Source: Pelagibius sp965227505
GTDB lineage: Bacteria; Pseudomonadota; Alphaproteobacteria; Kiloniellales; Kiloniellaceae
DNA length: 64,000 nucleotides
NCBI RefSeq assembly: GCF_965227505.1
Contig: NZ_OZ245757.1
Span: forward strand, 930,001 to 994,000
Reading direction: 5' to 3'
The position numbers and the translations under genes are program-made. The notes under the pieces are model-generated. The model saw nothing but the letters and a program-made list of their open reading frames with translations. It did not search any database and had not been told where the DNA came from. Shown in pieces: positions 1 to 7,748 of this stretch (positions are counted from its first letter, which is position 1; every line of letters starts with the position of its first letter).

Positions 1-2
1 CC

Positions 3-44
3 CAGGAGCCCGCCCAGGACGAAGAAAAGCAGGTCCAGCACTAG
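3..44 (+). CDS. possible C-terminal end of an unidentified protein (partial)
   Basis: An open plus-strand frame enters the window and stops at TAG 42-44. It encodes only a short acidic, Gln-rich tail (ending EEKQVQH). A terminator-like hairpin follows about 17 bases later, which supports a gene ending here. The stretch is too short to identify, and the reading frame could be accidental. Confidence 0.3.
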   Translation, partial: QEPAQDEEKQVQH

Positions 45-60
45 CGATCCCCTCCCCGGT

Positions 61-106
61 CCCTGCTGCACCCGGGCCGTTCAAACGATTCCGGTGCAGG
101 GCTTTT
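61..106 (+). terminator. probable rho-independent terminator
   Basis: CCCTGC and CACC on the left arm pair with GGTGCAGGG on the right arm (with a two-base bulge), followed by CTTTTC. It lies just after the partial plus-strand frame and in front of the convergent end of flhB. Confidence 0.45.
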
Positions 107-241
107 CGGACAGTCCTCAGCCATACGCGCGATCCTAGCCGCCAATGGTTAACCAAGATTAACCACAGCGGCCGAGTCTTCGGCAAGGACCATGGCGCCG
201 GCGTAGGGGAATGGCCGGGCGCGGCAAGCCGCGCAAAGCGC

Positions 242-1324
242 TCAACGCGGCCGGCGGTTCAGTCCGCGGCGCAGCTTCATGACGTAGCCGATGATCTCGG
301 CCACGGCCTTGTAATGCTCGGGCGGGATTTCCTGGTCGACTTCGACGGAGGCATGCAGGGCGCGGGCCACCGGCGGGTTTTCGACAATGGGGATGTCGTT
401 CTCCTCGGCCACCTCGCGGATCTTGAGGGCGATGTTGTCGGCGCCTTTGGCCAGGACCTTTGGCGCCTCCATCGTCGCCTGGTCGTATTTCAGGGCCACG
501 GCAAAGTGGGTCGGGTTGGTGACCACCACGTCGGCCTCGGGCACCGCTGCCATCATGCGCTTGCGCGCCCGCTCGGCGCGGATCTGCCGCAGGCGCCCCT
601 TGATCATCGGATCGCCTTCGGTCTGCTTGTGCTCGTCCTTCACCTGCTGCTTGGTCATGCGCAGCTCTTTGTGGTGCTGGTAGCGCTGGTAGAGCACGTC
701 GATCAGCGCGACGATGGTCATGACCGACAGCACGCCGATCACGACCTTCACGGCCTCCAGGCGCACCAAAACCAGCAGGTCCTGCACCTCCATGGTCGGC
801 ATGTCCAGGACCATGTTGCGGTCGGGCCAGACCATCAGCCCCACCACCGTGCTGACGATCGCCAGCTTCAGCAGACCTTTCGCGAAATCGGTCAGGGCCC
901 GGCTGGAGAACATCTTCTTGAAGCCGCGCTTGAAGCCGATGTTCGAGAGCTTCGGTTTGATCTGCTCGGCGGTTACGATGACTCCGTTCTGGATGGTTCC
1001 GGCCAGAAGACCGGCCAGCACGATAATGGCCAGCGGGATGGCGGCCACCCGAAGGATGTCGAGAGCGGTGCCGCTGAGAACCTCCTGCAGCAATCCGTTG
1101 TCGAGCGAGAGGCGGTGCGGCTGCTCCAGGTAGGGACGCATCAAGCCGCCGATATCCGACATCATGGATTCCGAGAACAGACCGACGACGATGGCCAGCG
1201 CCAGGATCATGAACCAGTGCGAGACCTCCTGCGAGCGGGCGACCTGGCCCTTCTCGCGCGCATCGCTCAGGCGTTTGCCTGTCGGTTCCTCTGTTTTTTG
1301 TGAATCGTCGTCTTCGCCGGCCAT
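242..1324 (-). CDS. flhB: flagellar export switch protein FlhB
   Basis: FlhB is the inner-membrane export component that switches substrate class from rod/hook to filament after self-cleavage. The 360-residue length is normal. The N-terminus (EEPTGKRLSDAREKGQV) is typical, four hydrophobic segments fill roughly residues 36-215, and the cytoplasmic domain carries the autocleavage motif NPTH at residues 270-273. It is the last gene of the minus-strand run flgB-flgC-fliE-fliQ-fliR-flhB and starts 12 bases after fliR. A separate FhlB paralogue of its C-terminal domain is encoded at 4292. Confidence 0.97.
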   Translation of the reverse strand: MAGEDDDSQKTEEPTGKRLSDAREKGQVARSQEVSHWFMILALAIVVGLFSESMMSDIGGLMRPYLEQPHRLSLDNGLLQEVLSGTALDILRVAAIPLAIIVLAGLLAGTIQNGVIVTAEQIKPKLSNIGFKRGFKKMFSSRALTDFAKGLLKLAIVSTVVGLMVWPDRNMVLDMPTMEVQDLLVLVRLEAVKVVIGVLSVMTIVALIDVLYQRYQHHKELRMTKQQVKDEHKQTEGDPMIKGRLRQIRAERARKRMMAAVPEADVVVTNPTHFAVALKYDQATMEAPKVLAKGADNIALKIREVAEENDIPIVENPPVARALHASVEVDQEIPPEHYKAVAEIIGYVMKLRRGLNRRPR

Positions 1325-1336
1325 CGCCCGGGTCTC

Positions 1337-2101
1337 CTAGGGCAGCCCGACGAACGGCAGGGTCATTTCCTGGAATCCGGTCAGGAACCAGCCCATGATC
1401 GCCGGCAGGGCGATCATCAGGATCGCCATTCCGACGAGGATCTGCAGCGGAATGGCGATGAAGAAAACCTGCATCTGCGGCATCAGCCGCGCCAGCAGGC
1501 CAAGGCCCAGATTGAAGATCAGGCCGACGGCGATGAACGGCGACGAAATCTGAAAACCGAGCAGGAAGGCCTTGGCAACGACCCGGGAGATCATTTCCGA
1601 AATGTCGCCGACAAAGATCGGCGCCCCGGGCTGAAAGAGCTGATAGCTGTCGATCACACCGCGCAGCAACAGGTGGTGCAGGTCCAGCACCAGGATGATC
1701 AGCAGTGCCAGGGTGGAAAGGAACGATCCGGCGATGGAGCCCTGCTGCGCCGCCGTCGGGTCGTTGGTCAGGGCATTGGCCAGGCCGGTTATCGTCGCGA
1801 TGATCATGCCGCCGATGGACAGCGCGGCCATCAGAAGGCGCGACAGCGACCCCAGGAACAGGCCGATGAAGGCCTCGCCGAAGACCAGCAGCAGAAGCGC
1901 CGCCGCGCTGTCCGGCAGCGGCGGAAGGCCGGGGGCGATCGCGGGGTGGATCACCACCGCGGTAACCAGCGCCAGCAGGAGGCGGATCCGGGTCGAGATA
2001 TAGCTTTCGCCGTAGCCGGGCAACAGCATGAGGGCGGTGCCGATCCGGGTGAAGATCAGCAGCAGCGCAAAGATCTGGTTGGGTAAGAGCTCGGCCAGCA
2101 C
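1337..2101 (-). CDS. fliR: flagellar export gate protein FliR
   Basis: FliR forms the export gate with FliP and FliQ in the MS-ring pore. The 254-residue protein is almost wholly hydrophobic with about six membrane segments, and begins with the family pattern LPNQIFALLLIFTRIGTAL. A central LGFQISSPFIAVGLIFN stretch and a C-terminal hydrophobic pair also fit FliR. It sits between fliQ (6 bases upstream) and flhB, the usual alphaproteobacterial order. Confidence 0.97.
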   Translation of the reverse strand: MLAELLPNQIFALLLIFTRIGTALMLLPGYGESYISTRIRLLLALVTAVVIHPAIAPGLPPLPDSAAALLLLVFGEAFIGLFLGSLSRLLMAALSIGGMIIATITGLANALTNDPTAAQQGSIAGSFLSTLALLIILVLDLHHLLLRGVIDSYQLFQPGAPIFVGDISEMISRVVAKAFLLGFQISSPFIAVGLIFNLGLGLLARLMPQMQVFFIAIPLQILVGMAILMIALPAIMGWFLTGFQEMTLPFVGLP

Positions 2102-2107
2102 GGCAGC

Positions 2108-2374
2108 CTATCCGAGCGCGACCATGCGGTCGAAAAGCGTCTGCGAGAAAGTGGTCAGGCTGGTGAGCATGAACGGCAGAAGCAGCATGACGCCAACGAA
2201 GATCACGATGATCTTCGGCACGAAGGTCAGCGTCATCTCCTGGATCGACGTCAGGGCCTGAAAGAGCGCGATGATCAGACCGACGGCCAAGGCCATCAGC
2301 ATGACCGGCGCGCCGACCTTGAGCATGACGTATATCGTCTCGCGGCCGATCTCAATGGCTTCGGTGCCGTTCAT
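2108..2374 (-). CDS. fliQ: flagellar export gate protein FliQ
   Basis: Small two-helix membrane protein of the export gate, 88 residues as is normal. The family pattern is clear: VGLIIALFQALTSIQEMTLTFVPKI at about residues 26-50, then a second membrane segment FVGVMLLLPFMLTSLTTF. It follows fliE after a 55-base gap and is tightly followed by fliR. Confidence 0.96.
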   Translation of the reverse strand: MNGTEAIEIGRETIYVMLKVGAPVMLMALAVGLIIALFQALTSIQEMTLTFVPKIIVIFVGVMLLLPFMLTSLTTFSQTLFDRMVALG

Positions 2375-2429
2375 CCGGTGAACCCCCTTGGACGGATCGG
2401 ACGCGCCGTCCGAAGACCGTCGCGCCGCC

Positions 2430-2738
2430 CTAGATCGGCATCCGAAGGATTTCCTGGTAGGCCTGGACGACCTTGTCGCGCAGCGTCACCACCGTCTCCA
2501 GGGTCATCTCCGCCTTCGAGACGGCCATCACCACTTCGGTCAGGTCGGCGGTGCCGGCGGCGGCCTGCAGCGACTGGCTTTCGCCCTCCAGCAGGGTGTC
2601 GGCGGCGCGCTCCGCGGCGCGCTGCAGCATCGAAGAGAAGTCTGCACCGCCCTGGTCGCGTGCCTCCAGGCCGGCCGTGCCGCCCTGCCGCAGCATCTTG
2701 TCGTAGGCTTGGATGGCACCACTGGGATTGGTAATCAT
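2430..2738 (-). CDS. fliE: flagellar MS-ring/rod adaptor FliE
   Basis: FliE joins the MS ring to the proximal rod and is the first rod-type export substrate. The protein has 102 residues. The C-terminal half shows the family signature LTEVVMAVSKAEMTLETVVTLRDKVVQAYQEILRMPI. The start ATG gives the expected N-terminus (NPSGAIQAYDKML). Overlapping reading frames in the same interval are shadows. It is preceded by flgC and followed by fliQ. Confidence 0.95.
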   Translation of the reverse strand: MITNPSGAIQAYDKMLRQGGTAGLEARDQGGADFSSMLQRAAERAADTLLEGESQSLQAAAGTADLTEVVMAVSKAEMTLETVVTLRDKVVQAYQEILRMPI

Positions 2739-2829
2739 GGCTCACTCCTTAAGGGCGTCTGCACTGCCCCCCGGTGGCCGTCCTGGCTGTCGACGCCGCC
2801 TTCCTGGCGGCGCGATGAATGGATGATGC

Positions 2830-3237
2830 TTAGCGTAGGATGTCGATGGTCTTCTGCAGCATGGCGCGCGAGGATTCGATCACCTTCAGGTTGGCCTCGT
2901 AGCTGCGCTGCGCCTCGCGCATATCGGCCATCTCCATCAGGGTGTTCACGTTGGGCGTCAGGACATAGCCGGCCTCGTCGGCGGCCGGATGGCCGGGCTC
3001 GAAGCGGCGCCCGAAGGAGCCACGGTCGTTGACAATGGAGTCGACGCGGACGGTCTCGACGCCGAGCGCCCGGTCGAGCACGTTCTCGAAGGTGACCAGC
3101 TTGCGGCGATAAGGCTCGCCGCCCGGCACCTGGGCCGTCGAGTTGGAGTTCGCGATGTTCTCGGCAATAACCCGCAGGCGCGAGCCCTGCGCACGCATGC
3201 CCGCTGCCGAGATGTTGAGGGACTTGTCCAGATCCAC
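2830..3237 (-). CDS. flgC: flagellar proximal rod protein FlgC
   Basis: Rod subunit exported through the flagellar apparatus. The 135 residues are the normal size. The N-terminal helix LNISAAGMRAQGSRLRVIAENIANSNST is the conserved rod/hook signature, and the C-terminal helix (MREAQRSYEANLKVIESSRAMLQKTIDILR) pairs with it in D0. It lies 37 bases downstream of flgB in the same operon, with fliE next. Confidence 0.96.
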   Translation of the reverse strand: MDLDKSLNISAAGMRAQGSRLRVIAENIANSNSTAQVPGGEPYRRKLVTFENVLDRALGVETVRVDSIVNDRGSFGRRFEPGHPAADEAGYVLTPNVNTLMEMADMREAQRSYEANLKVIESSRAMLQKTIDILR

Positions 3238-3274
3238 GTCGCTCAGGCCTCCTGCTCTCGCTCAAGGATCGCCG

Positions 3275-3682
3275 CTACTGGGCGCGCCCGCGCAGCGCCA
3301 TCTTCATCATCGCCACCTGCTTGCGGTAGAGATTGGTGATGGCGTTGAAGTCGTTCTGCGTCTGCGCGACTTTCACGAGTTGCTCTTCGATCACCACGGC
3401 ATTGCCGGAGGGTGCCGTCTCGTAGCGCTCCTTCTGCTCGGCGCTGCGATGGCTGTCGCCGAGGCTGGAGCTCTGGATATGTCCGGCCCGTGTCGCCTCT
3501 GGCCGCAGCATCGGCATCGCCTGGCGTTCAATCAGCCGACGAAATTCCTGCGGTTTCAGGTCATGCGGCTTGAAGTCGGGGGTATCGGCATTGGCGATGT
3601 TCTGCGCCAGCACCTTCTGGCGCTGACCCAGCCAATCCATCCGTTTGGCGAGCAAACTGAAGAGTCCAGGTTTCCCGTCCAT
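3275..3682 (-). CDS. flgB: flagellar proximal rod protein FlgB
   Basis: Rod subunit, 135 residues. The signature QKVLAQNIANADTPDFKPHDLKP lies near residues 23-45, and the C-terminal helix (QTQNDFNAITNLYRKQVAMMKMALRG) is typical. It is the first gene of the minus-strand flgB-flgC-fliE-fliQ-fliR-flhB unit. The 161-base divergent region shared with csrA carries a CtrA-like box, which fits CtrA control of early flagellar genes in alphaproteobacteria. Confidence 0.95.
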   Translation of the reverse strand: MDGKPGLFSLLAKRMDWLGQRQKVLAQNIANADTPDFKPHDLKPQEFRRLIERQAMPMLRPEATRAGHIQSSSLGDSHRSAEQKERYETAPSGNAVVIEEQLVKVAQTQNDFNAITNLYRKQVAMMKMALRGRAQ

Positions 3683-3772
3683 GACGTCCCCGTGCCAGCA
3701 TCGACAAGTGGCGGTACCCTAGGAAACCCCCGGTTCCACAGGCGTCTAGCCTCTATGATCAAGCCTGCCTTG

Positions 3773-3787
3773 TTAAGAATCCGTAAA
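3773..3787. promoter_or_regulatory. CtrA-like box between flgB and csrA
   Basis: TTAAGAATCCGTAAA has two TTAA-like half sites seven bases apart (one mismatch in the second: TAAA). It lies about 90 bases upstream of flgB and about 57 upstream of csrA, so it could serve either. A further TTAACCAT half site overlaps 3808-3815. CtrA binding is inferred from spacing alone. Confidence 0.5.
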
Positions 3788-3843
3788 ACGCGCTAAATTG
3801 TATCCATTAACCATGGTCGGGGGGCCGGGGAGCCGAAAGGGCG

Positions 3844-4116
3844 ATGCTTTATCTGACACGCAAAATCGGCGAGTCCGTCATCATAAACGATGACATCGAG
3901 GTGACCGTGGTCGATATCCGCGGCAAGTCGATCAAGCTGGGGTTTACCTTCCCAAGCTCAGCCACGGTGCTGCGGCGCGAAATCTTCGAGCGTATCCAGG
4001 AAGAAAACCGGGCCGCCGCGGCGGTCGGCAGCGAGGCCCTGGCCGATGCAATCCGCGACGCCGGCAGCCCGCCGGTGCCGCCCTCCTCCACGACGAAGAC
4101 GGAAACCGGTTCCTAA
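3844..4116 (+). CDS. csrA: carbon storage/translation regulator CsrA
   Basis: CsrA is a small homodimeric RNA-binding protein that blocks or protects ribosome-binding sites containing GGA. Residues 1-55 match the family closely: LTRKIGESVIINDDIEV, then a conserved core and LRREIFERIQEEN, which holds the RNA-contacting arginines. A 35-residue Ala/Pro/Thr-rich tail makes it longer (90 residues) than the usual 61-70. The anti-CsrA factor fliW is at 26889, so a FliW-CsrA-flagellin circuit is plausible. A terminator overlaps its stop codon. Confidence 0.96.
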   Translation: MLYLTRKIGESVIINDDIEVTVVDIRGKSIKLGFTFPSSATVLRREIFERIQEENRAAAAVGSEALADAIRDAGSPPVPPSSTTKTETGS

Positions 4117-4142
4117 CCCGCTCAAGTTGTTCGGGTTTTTTC
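4115..4142 (+). terminator. rho-independent terminator after csrA
   Basis: AACCCG and CGGGTT form a six-pair stem around an 11-base loop, followed by a run of T. The left arm starts within the csrA stop codon. This separates csrA from the fhlB-fliO-fliP genes downstream, at least partly. Confidence 0.7.
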
Positions 4143-4291
4143 GCGAATTTGGCATATCTTCTAACCAATCATTAAGCATGATCGGTCACCATTGCTGAAC
4201 CTGCGGGGGAAACCCCGCGGCCCCCTCCGGCCACGCCAAAACCAACAGGGCGGGAGCGGGCGGACCAAGGATCAGCGAGGCGGACCGCGGC

Positions 4292-4708
4292 GTGACAACA
4301 AACCGGCTATCGGAGCAGGCAAAGGCCCGCGCAGGCGCGCGCGCCGCAGGCTCTGCCGTCGCCGAGCCGGCGGGCCTTGCGATCGCCCTGGAAAACGTCA
4401 GCGCAGATGCGCTTGAGCGCATGGCCGCGCCCGGCTGCACACCGCGCGGTGCACCGAAGGTAACCGCCTCCGGCCGCGGCGCCGTCGCCGAACAGATCCT
4501 CCAGATTGCCTTTGAGCGGGGCATCAAGGTGCGCAAGGACAGCGATCTTGCGGAAATCCTCTCGGTCGTCGAAGTCGAGAGCGAGATCCCGCTCGCCGCC
4601 CTCGCAGGGGTCGCCGAGATCCTGCGCTACCTCTACCAGACCGACGGCGACCATCAGACCGACAAAGACCCTGGGGCGAGGTCCACAGACGAGGAGAACC
4701 GCCAATGA
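4292..4708 (+). CDS. FhlB-like protein (stand-alone FlhB C-terminal domain)
   Basis: The 138 residues resemble the cytoplasmic domain of FlhB. The stretch from APKVTASGRGAVAEQILQIA through IPLAALAGVAEILRYLY aligns with the FlhB stretch after its NPTH site (APKVLAKGADNIALKIREVA...). No membrane segments and no NPTH cleavage site are present. FhlB proteins of this kind are known to substitute for the FlhB C-terminal domain in export switching. The start is GTG. Its stop overlaps the next gene by ATGA, so the two are probably translationally coupled. Confidence 0.8.
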   Translation: MTTNRLSEQAKARAGARAAGSAVAEPAGLAIALENVSADALERMAAPGCTPRGAPKVTASGRGAVAEQILQIAFERGIKVRKDSDLAEILSVVEVESEIPLAALAGVAEILRYLYQTDGDHQTDKDPGARSTDEENRQ

Positions 4709-5061
4709 CCGGAAACCAGCTTGCCCAGCCGGGCGTCATCGAACCCGGCATCATCGAATCGGAAGTCGGCGCCCTGGCGGCGCGGCTGAGATCGGCCCGG
4801 CAGACCCTGGCCAAGGGCTCCATCGTCGATCTGACACCCATCGAGGAGGATGTCCGCTGGCTCTGCAGCTCGATCGAGGCGCTCCCGCGGGAGCAGACCC
4901 GGGATCTGCGGCCGCGGCTTATCGGCCTGCTCGAGGAAATCAACTATCTGGGCGAAAACCTGCGCGCCGGTCTGGGCGAGCTGGCTCAGCTGCTGGGCGC
5001 CGCGAGCGAACGCCGCCGTGCGCTTTCCGCCTACGCCACCCAGAAAACCAAAAAGCCCTGA
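4705..5061 (+). CDS. unrecognised small protein in the fliO/fliP operon
   Basis: I do not recognise this 118-residue protein. It is mainly helical by composition, with Leu/Arg/Glu-rich stretches (ALAARLRSARQTL, LIGLLEEINYLGENLRAGL) and no signal peptide or membrane segment. That is compatible with a small helical chaperone or scaffold. The ATGA overlap with fhlB and the position 43 bases before fliO argue for a role in flagellar export. A FlgN-type chaperone is possible, but another FlgN-like gene lies at 23502. Confidence 0.6.
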   Translation: MTGNQLAQPGVIEPGIIESEVGALAARLRSARQTLAKGSIVDLTPIEEDVRWLCSSIEALPREQTRDLRPRLIGLLEEINYLGENLRAGLGELAQLLGAASERRRALSAYATQKTKKP

Positions 5062-5104
5062 GCGCCCAGACTTGAACGCTTAGAGCAGTTGCCGGAGACT
5101 TCGG

Positions 5105-5497
5105 ATGGATCTTGCGGAGTATTTCCGCTTCTTCCTGGCCCTGGGCTTCGTGCTCGTCCTGATCGCCGGTCTGGCGGCGCTGGTGCGCCGTTCCGGCCTC
5201 GGCGACCGCCTGGCCGTCAGCAAATCGACCGGTCCGCGACGCCTCGACCTGATCGAGGTGCGCCCGATCGACGCCAAGCGCAAGCTCGTCCTGCTGCGCC
5301 GCGACGACCGCGAGCATCTGGTCCTGCTGGGTCACGGCAGCGACCTGCTGATCGAAAGCGCGATTCCCGCCCCGCCCGCCAGCCGGGACCGCGTGGCGGG
5401 TCGGCCATCCGCACCAGATGCGAATGCCGATACGGACGCAGCCCCAGGCAGCCCGCTTGCCCGGTTCGCGGCAAAGCTGCGCGGAGCCGCATCGTGA
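5105..5497 (+). CDS. fliO: flagellar biosynthesis protein FliO
   Basis: FliO helps assemble the FliP ring. The 130-residue protein has a single N-terminal membrane helix (residues 6-27). After it come the family features: a basic patch, then RRLDLIEVRPIDAKRKLVLLRRDDREHLVLLG, close to the FliO pattern of constant-product-like beta strands. A disordered Ala/Pro tail follows. Its TGA overlaps the GTG start of fliP by four bases. Confidence 0.9.
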   Translation: MDLAEYFRFFLALGFVLVLIAGLAALVRRSGLGDRLAVSKSTGPRRLDLIEVRPIDAKRKLVLLRRDDREHLVLLGHGSDLLIESAIPAPPASRDRVAGRPSAPDANADTDAAPGSPLARFAAKLRGAAS

Positions 5498-6252
5498 GCG
5501 CCGCCGTCCGCCGGACCGCCGGCCTTGCGTCGATTGCGACAGCGATGCTGGTTCTCCTGTTGCCGGAGCCGACGCTCGCCCAGGCCCTTACCCTCGACCT
5601 CGGCAGCGAGACCACCGGGACGATGACGGGGCGCATCATCCAGTTGATCGCTCTCATCACCATCCTCTCCCTGGCCCCCTCGATCCTGGTGATGATGACC
5701 TCCTTCACCCGGATCGTGGTCGTCCTGTCGTTCCTGCGGACCGCCATCGGCCTGCAGCAGACACCGCCCAACTCGGTCATCGTCAGCCTGGCGCTGTTCC
5801 TCACCGCCTTTGTGATGATGCCGACCCTGGAGGCGGTCTACGATGAAGCACTGGAGCCCCTGATCGCCGAGGAGATCACGGAATTCGAGGCGCTCGACCG
5901 CGCGCAGGCGCCGGTGCGCGACTTCATGCTGCGCCACGTCCGCGAATCGGACCTGCGGCTGTTCCTCGATCTGACGGATACCGAGGCGGTGGAGGACCCG
6001 GAGGCGACGCCCATGCGCGCCCTCATCCCGGCCTTCATGATCAGCGAGCTGCGCCGCGCCTTCGAGATCGGCTTCCTGCTCTTCCTGCCCTTCCTCATCA
6101 TCGACATGGTGGTGGCCTCCATCCTCATGTCCATGGGCATGATGATGCTGCCACCGGTGATGATCTCCCTGCCCTTCAAGCTGATCTTCTTCGTGCTAGT
6201 CGACGGCTGGTACATGGTCGCCGGCAGCCTGGTCCAAAGCTACGGCGGCTAG
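5494..6252 (+). CDS. fliP: flagellar export gate protein FliP
   Basis: FliP is the pentameric core of the export gate. I choose GTG 5494 (252 residues) over longer upstream frames. It overlaps the fliO stop as GTGA and gives a signal-like N-terminus ending LAQA. Family motifs are clear: ILSLAPSILVMMTSFTRIVVVLSFLR, TPPNSVIVSLALFLT, IPAFMISELRRAFEIGFLLFLPFLIIDMVVASILMSMGMMMLPP. Last gene of the csrA-side cluster; two unrelated-looking genes follow. Confidence 0.96.
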   Translation: MSAAVRRTAGLASIATAMLVLLLPEPTLAQALTLDLGSETTGTMTGRIIQLIALITILSLAPSILVMMTSFTRIVVVLSFLRTAIGLQQTPPNSVIVSLALFLTAFVMMPTLEAVYDEALEPLIAEEITEFEALDRAQAPVRDFMLRHVRESDLRLFLDLTDTEAVEDPEATPMRALIPAFMISELRRAFEIGFLLFLPFLIIDMVVASILMSMGMMMLPPVMISLPFKLIFFVLVDGWYMVAGSLVQSYGG

Positions 6253-6417
6253 GAGCGGACGGCGCCGGCCCCTTGAATTCCCTAAAGTGCCCCAGCACGT
6301 ATCAGGTCAGACCGAACATCCCGGCTGCTTTGCATCATGGCTTCGCCTAGATCTGAAGCGTATCGTCGGGCAGGGTGTCGGATTGATTTGACGGCCCACA
6401 CACGAAGGTCCTCGAAA

Positions 6418-7131
6418 ATGCCAGAACTGCCGCGGATGATAAGGGCTATCGCTGTGGCGCTGGTCACTCCGCTTCTTCTTGCCGCTCCGGCCACTATGGC
6501 GCTGGCCGAATCCGGTGATTCGCTCGAAAAATGGCTGCCGCTGGAGAGATCGCAACTTGTTCGCTCACTCTCCGAAGGATCCGGTATTGACCGCCCGACG
6601 CTTCAAACGCTTGACGAGTATGTGAGCGACAAGCGAACGGCTCTCGCATCGAACCCGGAAGAGCTGAAACGCTTTGAGAAGCGCTGGGGCGAAACAGAAC
6701 GACGCCTGAAAGCGGAAGGTACGGTTTGGCTGTTGTACGACAAGATGCTCCCATTTTGGGCCGTGTTGGCAGGTCGGGGTGAGCAGCTCCATTCCCTTGT
6801 CATAACCGTGCCGGTCGTCAATCATTCCAAGGAAGAGAGCAAAAGGGCTTTCACGGCTCTGTCGAACCTCTTCGAGGCCATCTATCCAGACTGGAACGAG
6901 GCAGAGGAATGGCCGGGCAAGAGCCTTCAGGCCGCCTGGGAAAACAGCCCACTTGTCCGCAAGACACCTTCCGACGACCACGATAGTGTTTTCGTTCGCT
7001 GGGCGAATCACGGCATTACGAGTACGACTTTCGGCGTCCCACCCGACATAGTGGTCTACTCGATCACCGCCCGTGAGCACTGCATCCCCGCCCATACCCA
7101 AGGAAACCCGTTTACACGGGTGATATGCTAA
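6418..7131 (+). CDS. secreted protein of unknown function
   Basis: I do not recognise this protein. From ATG 6418 it has 237 residues with a clear signal peptide (hydrophobic segment about residues 10-30, likely cut after ALA). The mature part is mixed alpha/beta in look, with Trp-containing stretches (EKWLPLERSQLV, FEAIYPDWNEAEEWPG) and single Cys residues near the C-terminus. A longer in-frame start at 6337 would hide the signal peptide, so 6418 is preferred. Its base composition looks lower in GC than the flagellar genes around it, which may indicate acquisition. No flagellar link is visible. Confidence 0.65.
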   Translation: MPELPRMIRAIAVALVTPLLLAAPATMALAESGDSLEKWLPLERSQLVRSLSEGSGIDRPTLQTLDEYVSDKRTALASNPEELKRFEKRWGETERRLKAEGTVWLLYDKMLPFWAVLAGRGEQLHSLVITVPVVNHSKEESKRAFTALSNLFEAIYPDWNEAEEWPGKSLQAAWENSPLVRKTPSDDHDSVFVRWANHGITSTTFGVPPDIVVYSITAREHCIPAHTQGNPFTRVIC

Positions 7132-7282
7132 GGCCGATCTCCGCGATCTGCTGACCCAAAGCCGCCCATGCGCCATCGCAGCTTGGTCAAGAATGAGAGC
7201 GGCTGTCCGATCGTTCGCTCTGGCCCGGCTGTCTGGCTGCTCTATCTTCAAGGGCGGTTGCCGACGGATTAGGGGAACAGAG

Positions 7283-7735
7283 ATGCAAAGGTTGGGAGCT
7301 CTTATGATCGGCGCGGCTCTCTGGCTGCCTCTGCCGGCCCTGGCCGCCGATACCGCCGAAGACGTCATCGCGCAGGCCCGGGCCGACTGCCGGTCTTTCG
7401 AAGGCGGCACGCTGACGCTGGGCGAAAACGCGATTGTCCCGGCGGACCTGACGGGTGACGGCGAGCCGGAAGAGATCGTCGACAGCCGCGCGTTCACCTG
7501 CTCGTCTGCGGCGTCGCTGTTCTGCGGCACCGGCGGCTGTACGGTTACGGTGGTCGTCGACGGTGCCGCGAGCGCGTTTCTCGCCAAAGCCTGGCGGATC
7601 GTCGACTGGAACGGTCAGCCAATCCTGCTGCTGGCGGTTCACGGCAGCGACTGCGGCGGCACCAATCTGCGGCGCTGCTACGAAGCGGTGGTCTGGAGTG
7701 AGGACGGGTTCAGAAGCCTGCGGCCCGAACCCTAG
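7283..7735 (+). CDS. secreted Cys-rich protein of unknown function
   Basis: The 150-residue protein from ATG 7283 begins with a signal peptide (cleavage likely after ALA, about residue 22). Its mature part carries six Cys, including CSSAASLFCGTGGC and HGSDCGGTNLRRC, which suggests periplasmic disulfides, and a DLTGDGEPEEIVD stretch. Similar small proteins with an FxCSSAASLFCGTGGC core occur in alphaproteobacteria without known function. It ends 13 bases before the convergent stop of the large TPR gene. Confidence 0.7.
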   Translation: MQRLGALMIGAALWLPLPALAADTAEDVIAQARADCRSFEGGTLTLGENAIVPADLTGDGEPEEIVDSRAFTCSSAASLFCGTGGCTVTVVVDGAASAFLAKAWRIVDWNGQPILLLAVHGSDCGGTNLRRCYEAVVWSEDGFRSLRPEP

Positions 7736-7748
7736 AAGAGACCGACCT

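Noticed and set aside
149..162. TTAACCAAGATTAA, a CtrA-like pair of half sites
   Set aside because: Spacing is six instead of seven and the place is between two convergent gene ends, with no gene to control. Treated as chance.
218..241. GCGCGGC-TT-GCCGCGC palindrome after flhB as terminator
   Set aside because: Loop is too small and there is no T-run; insufficient for a call.
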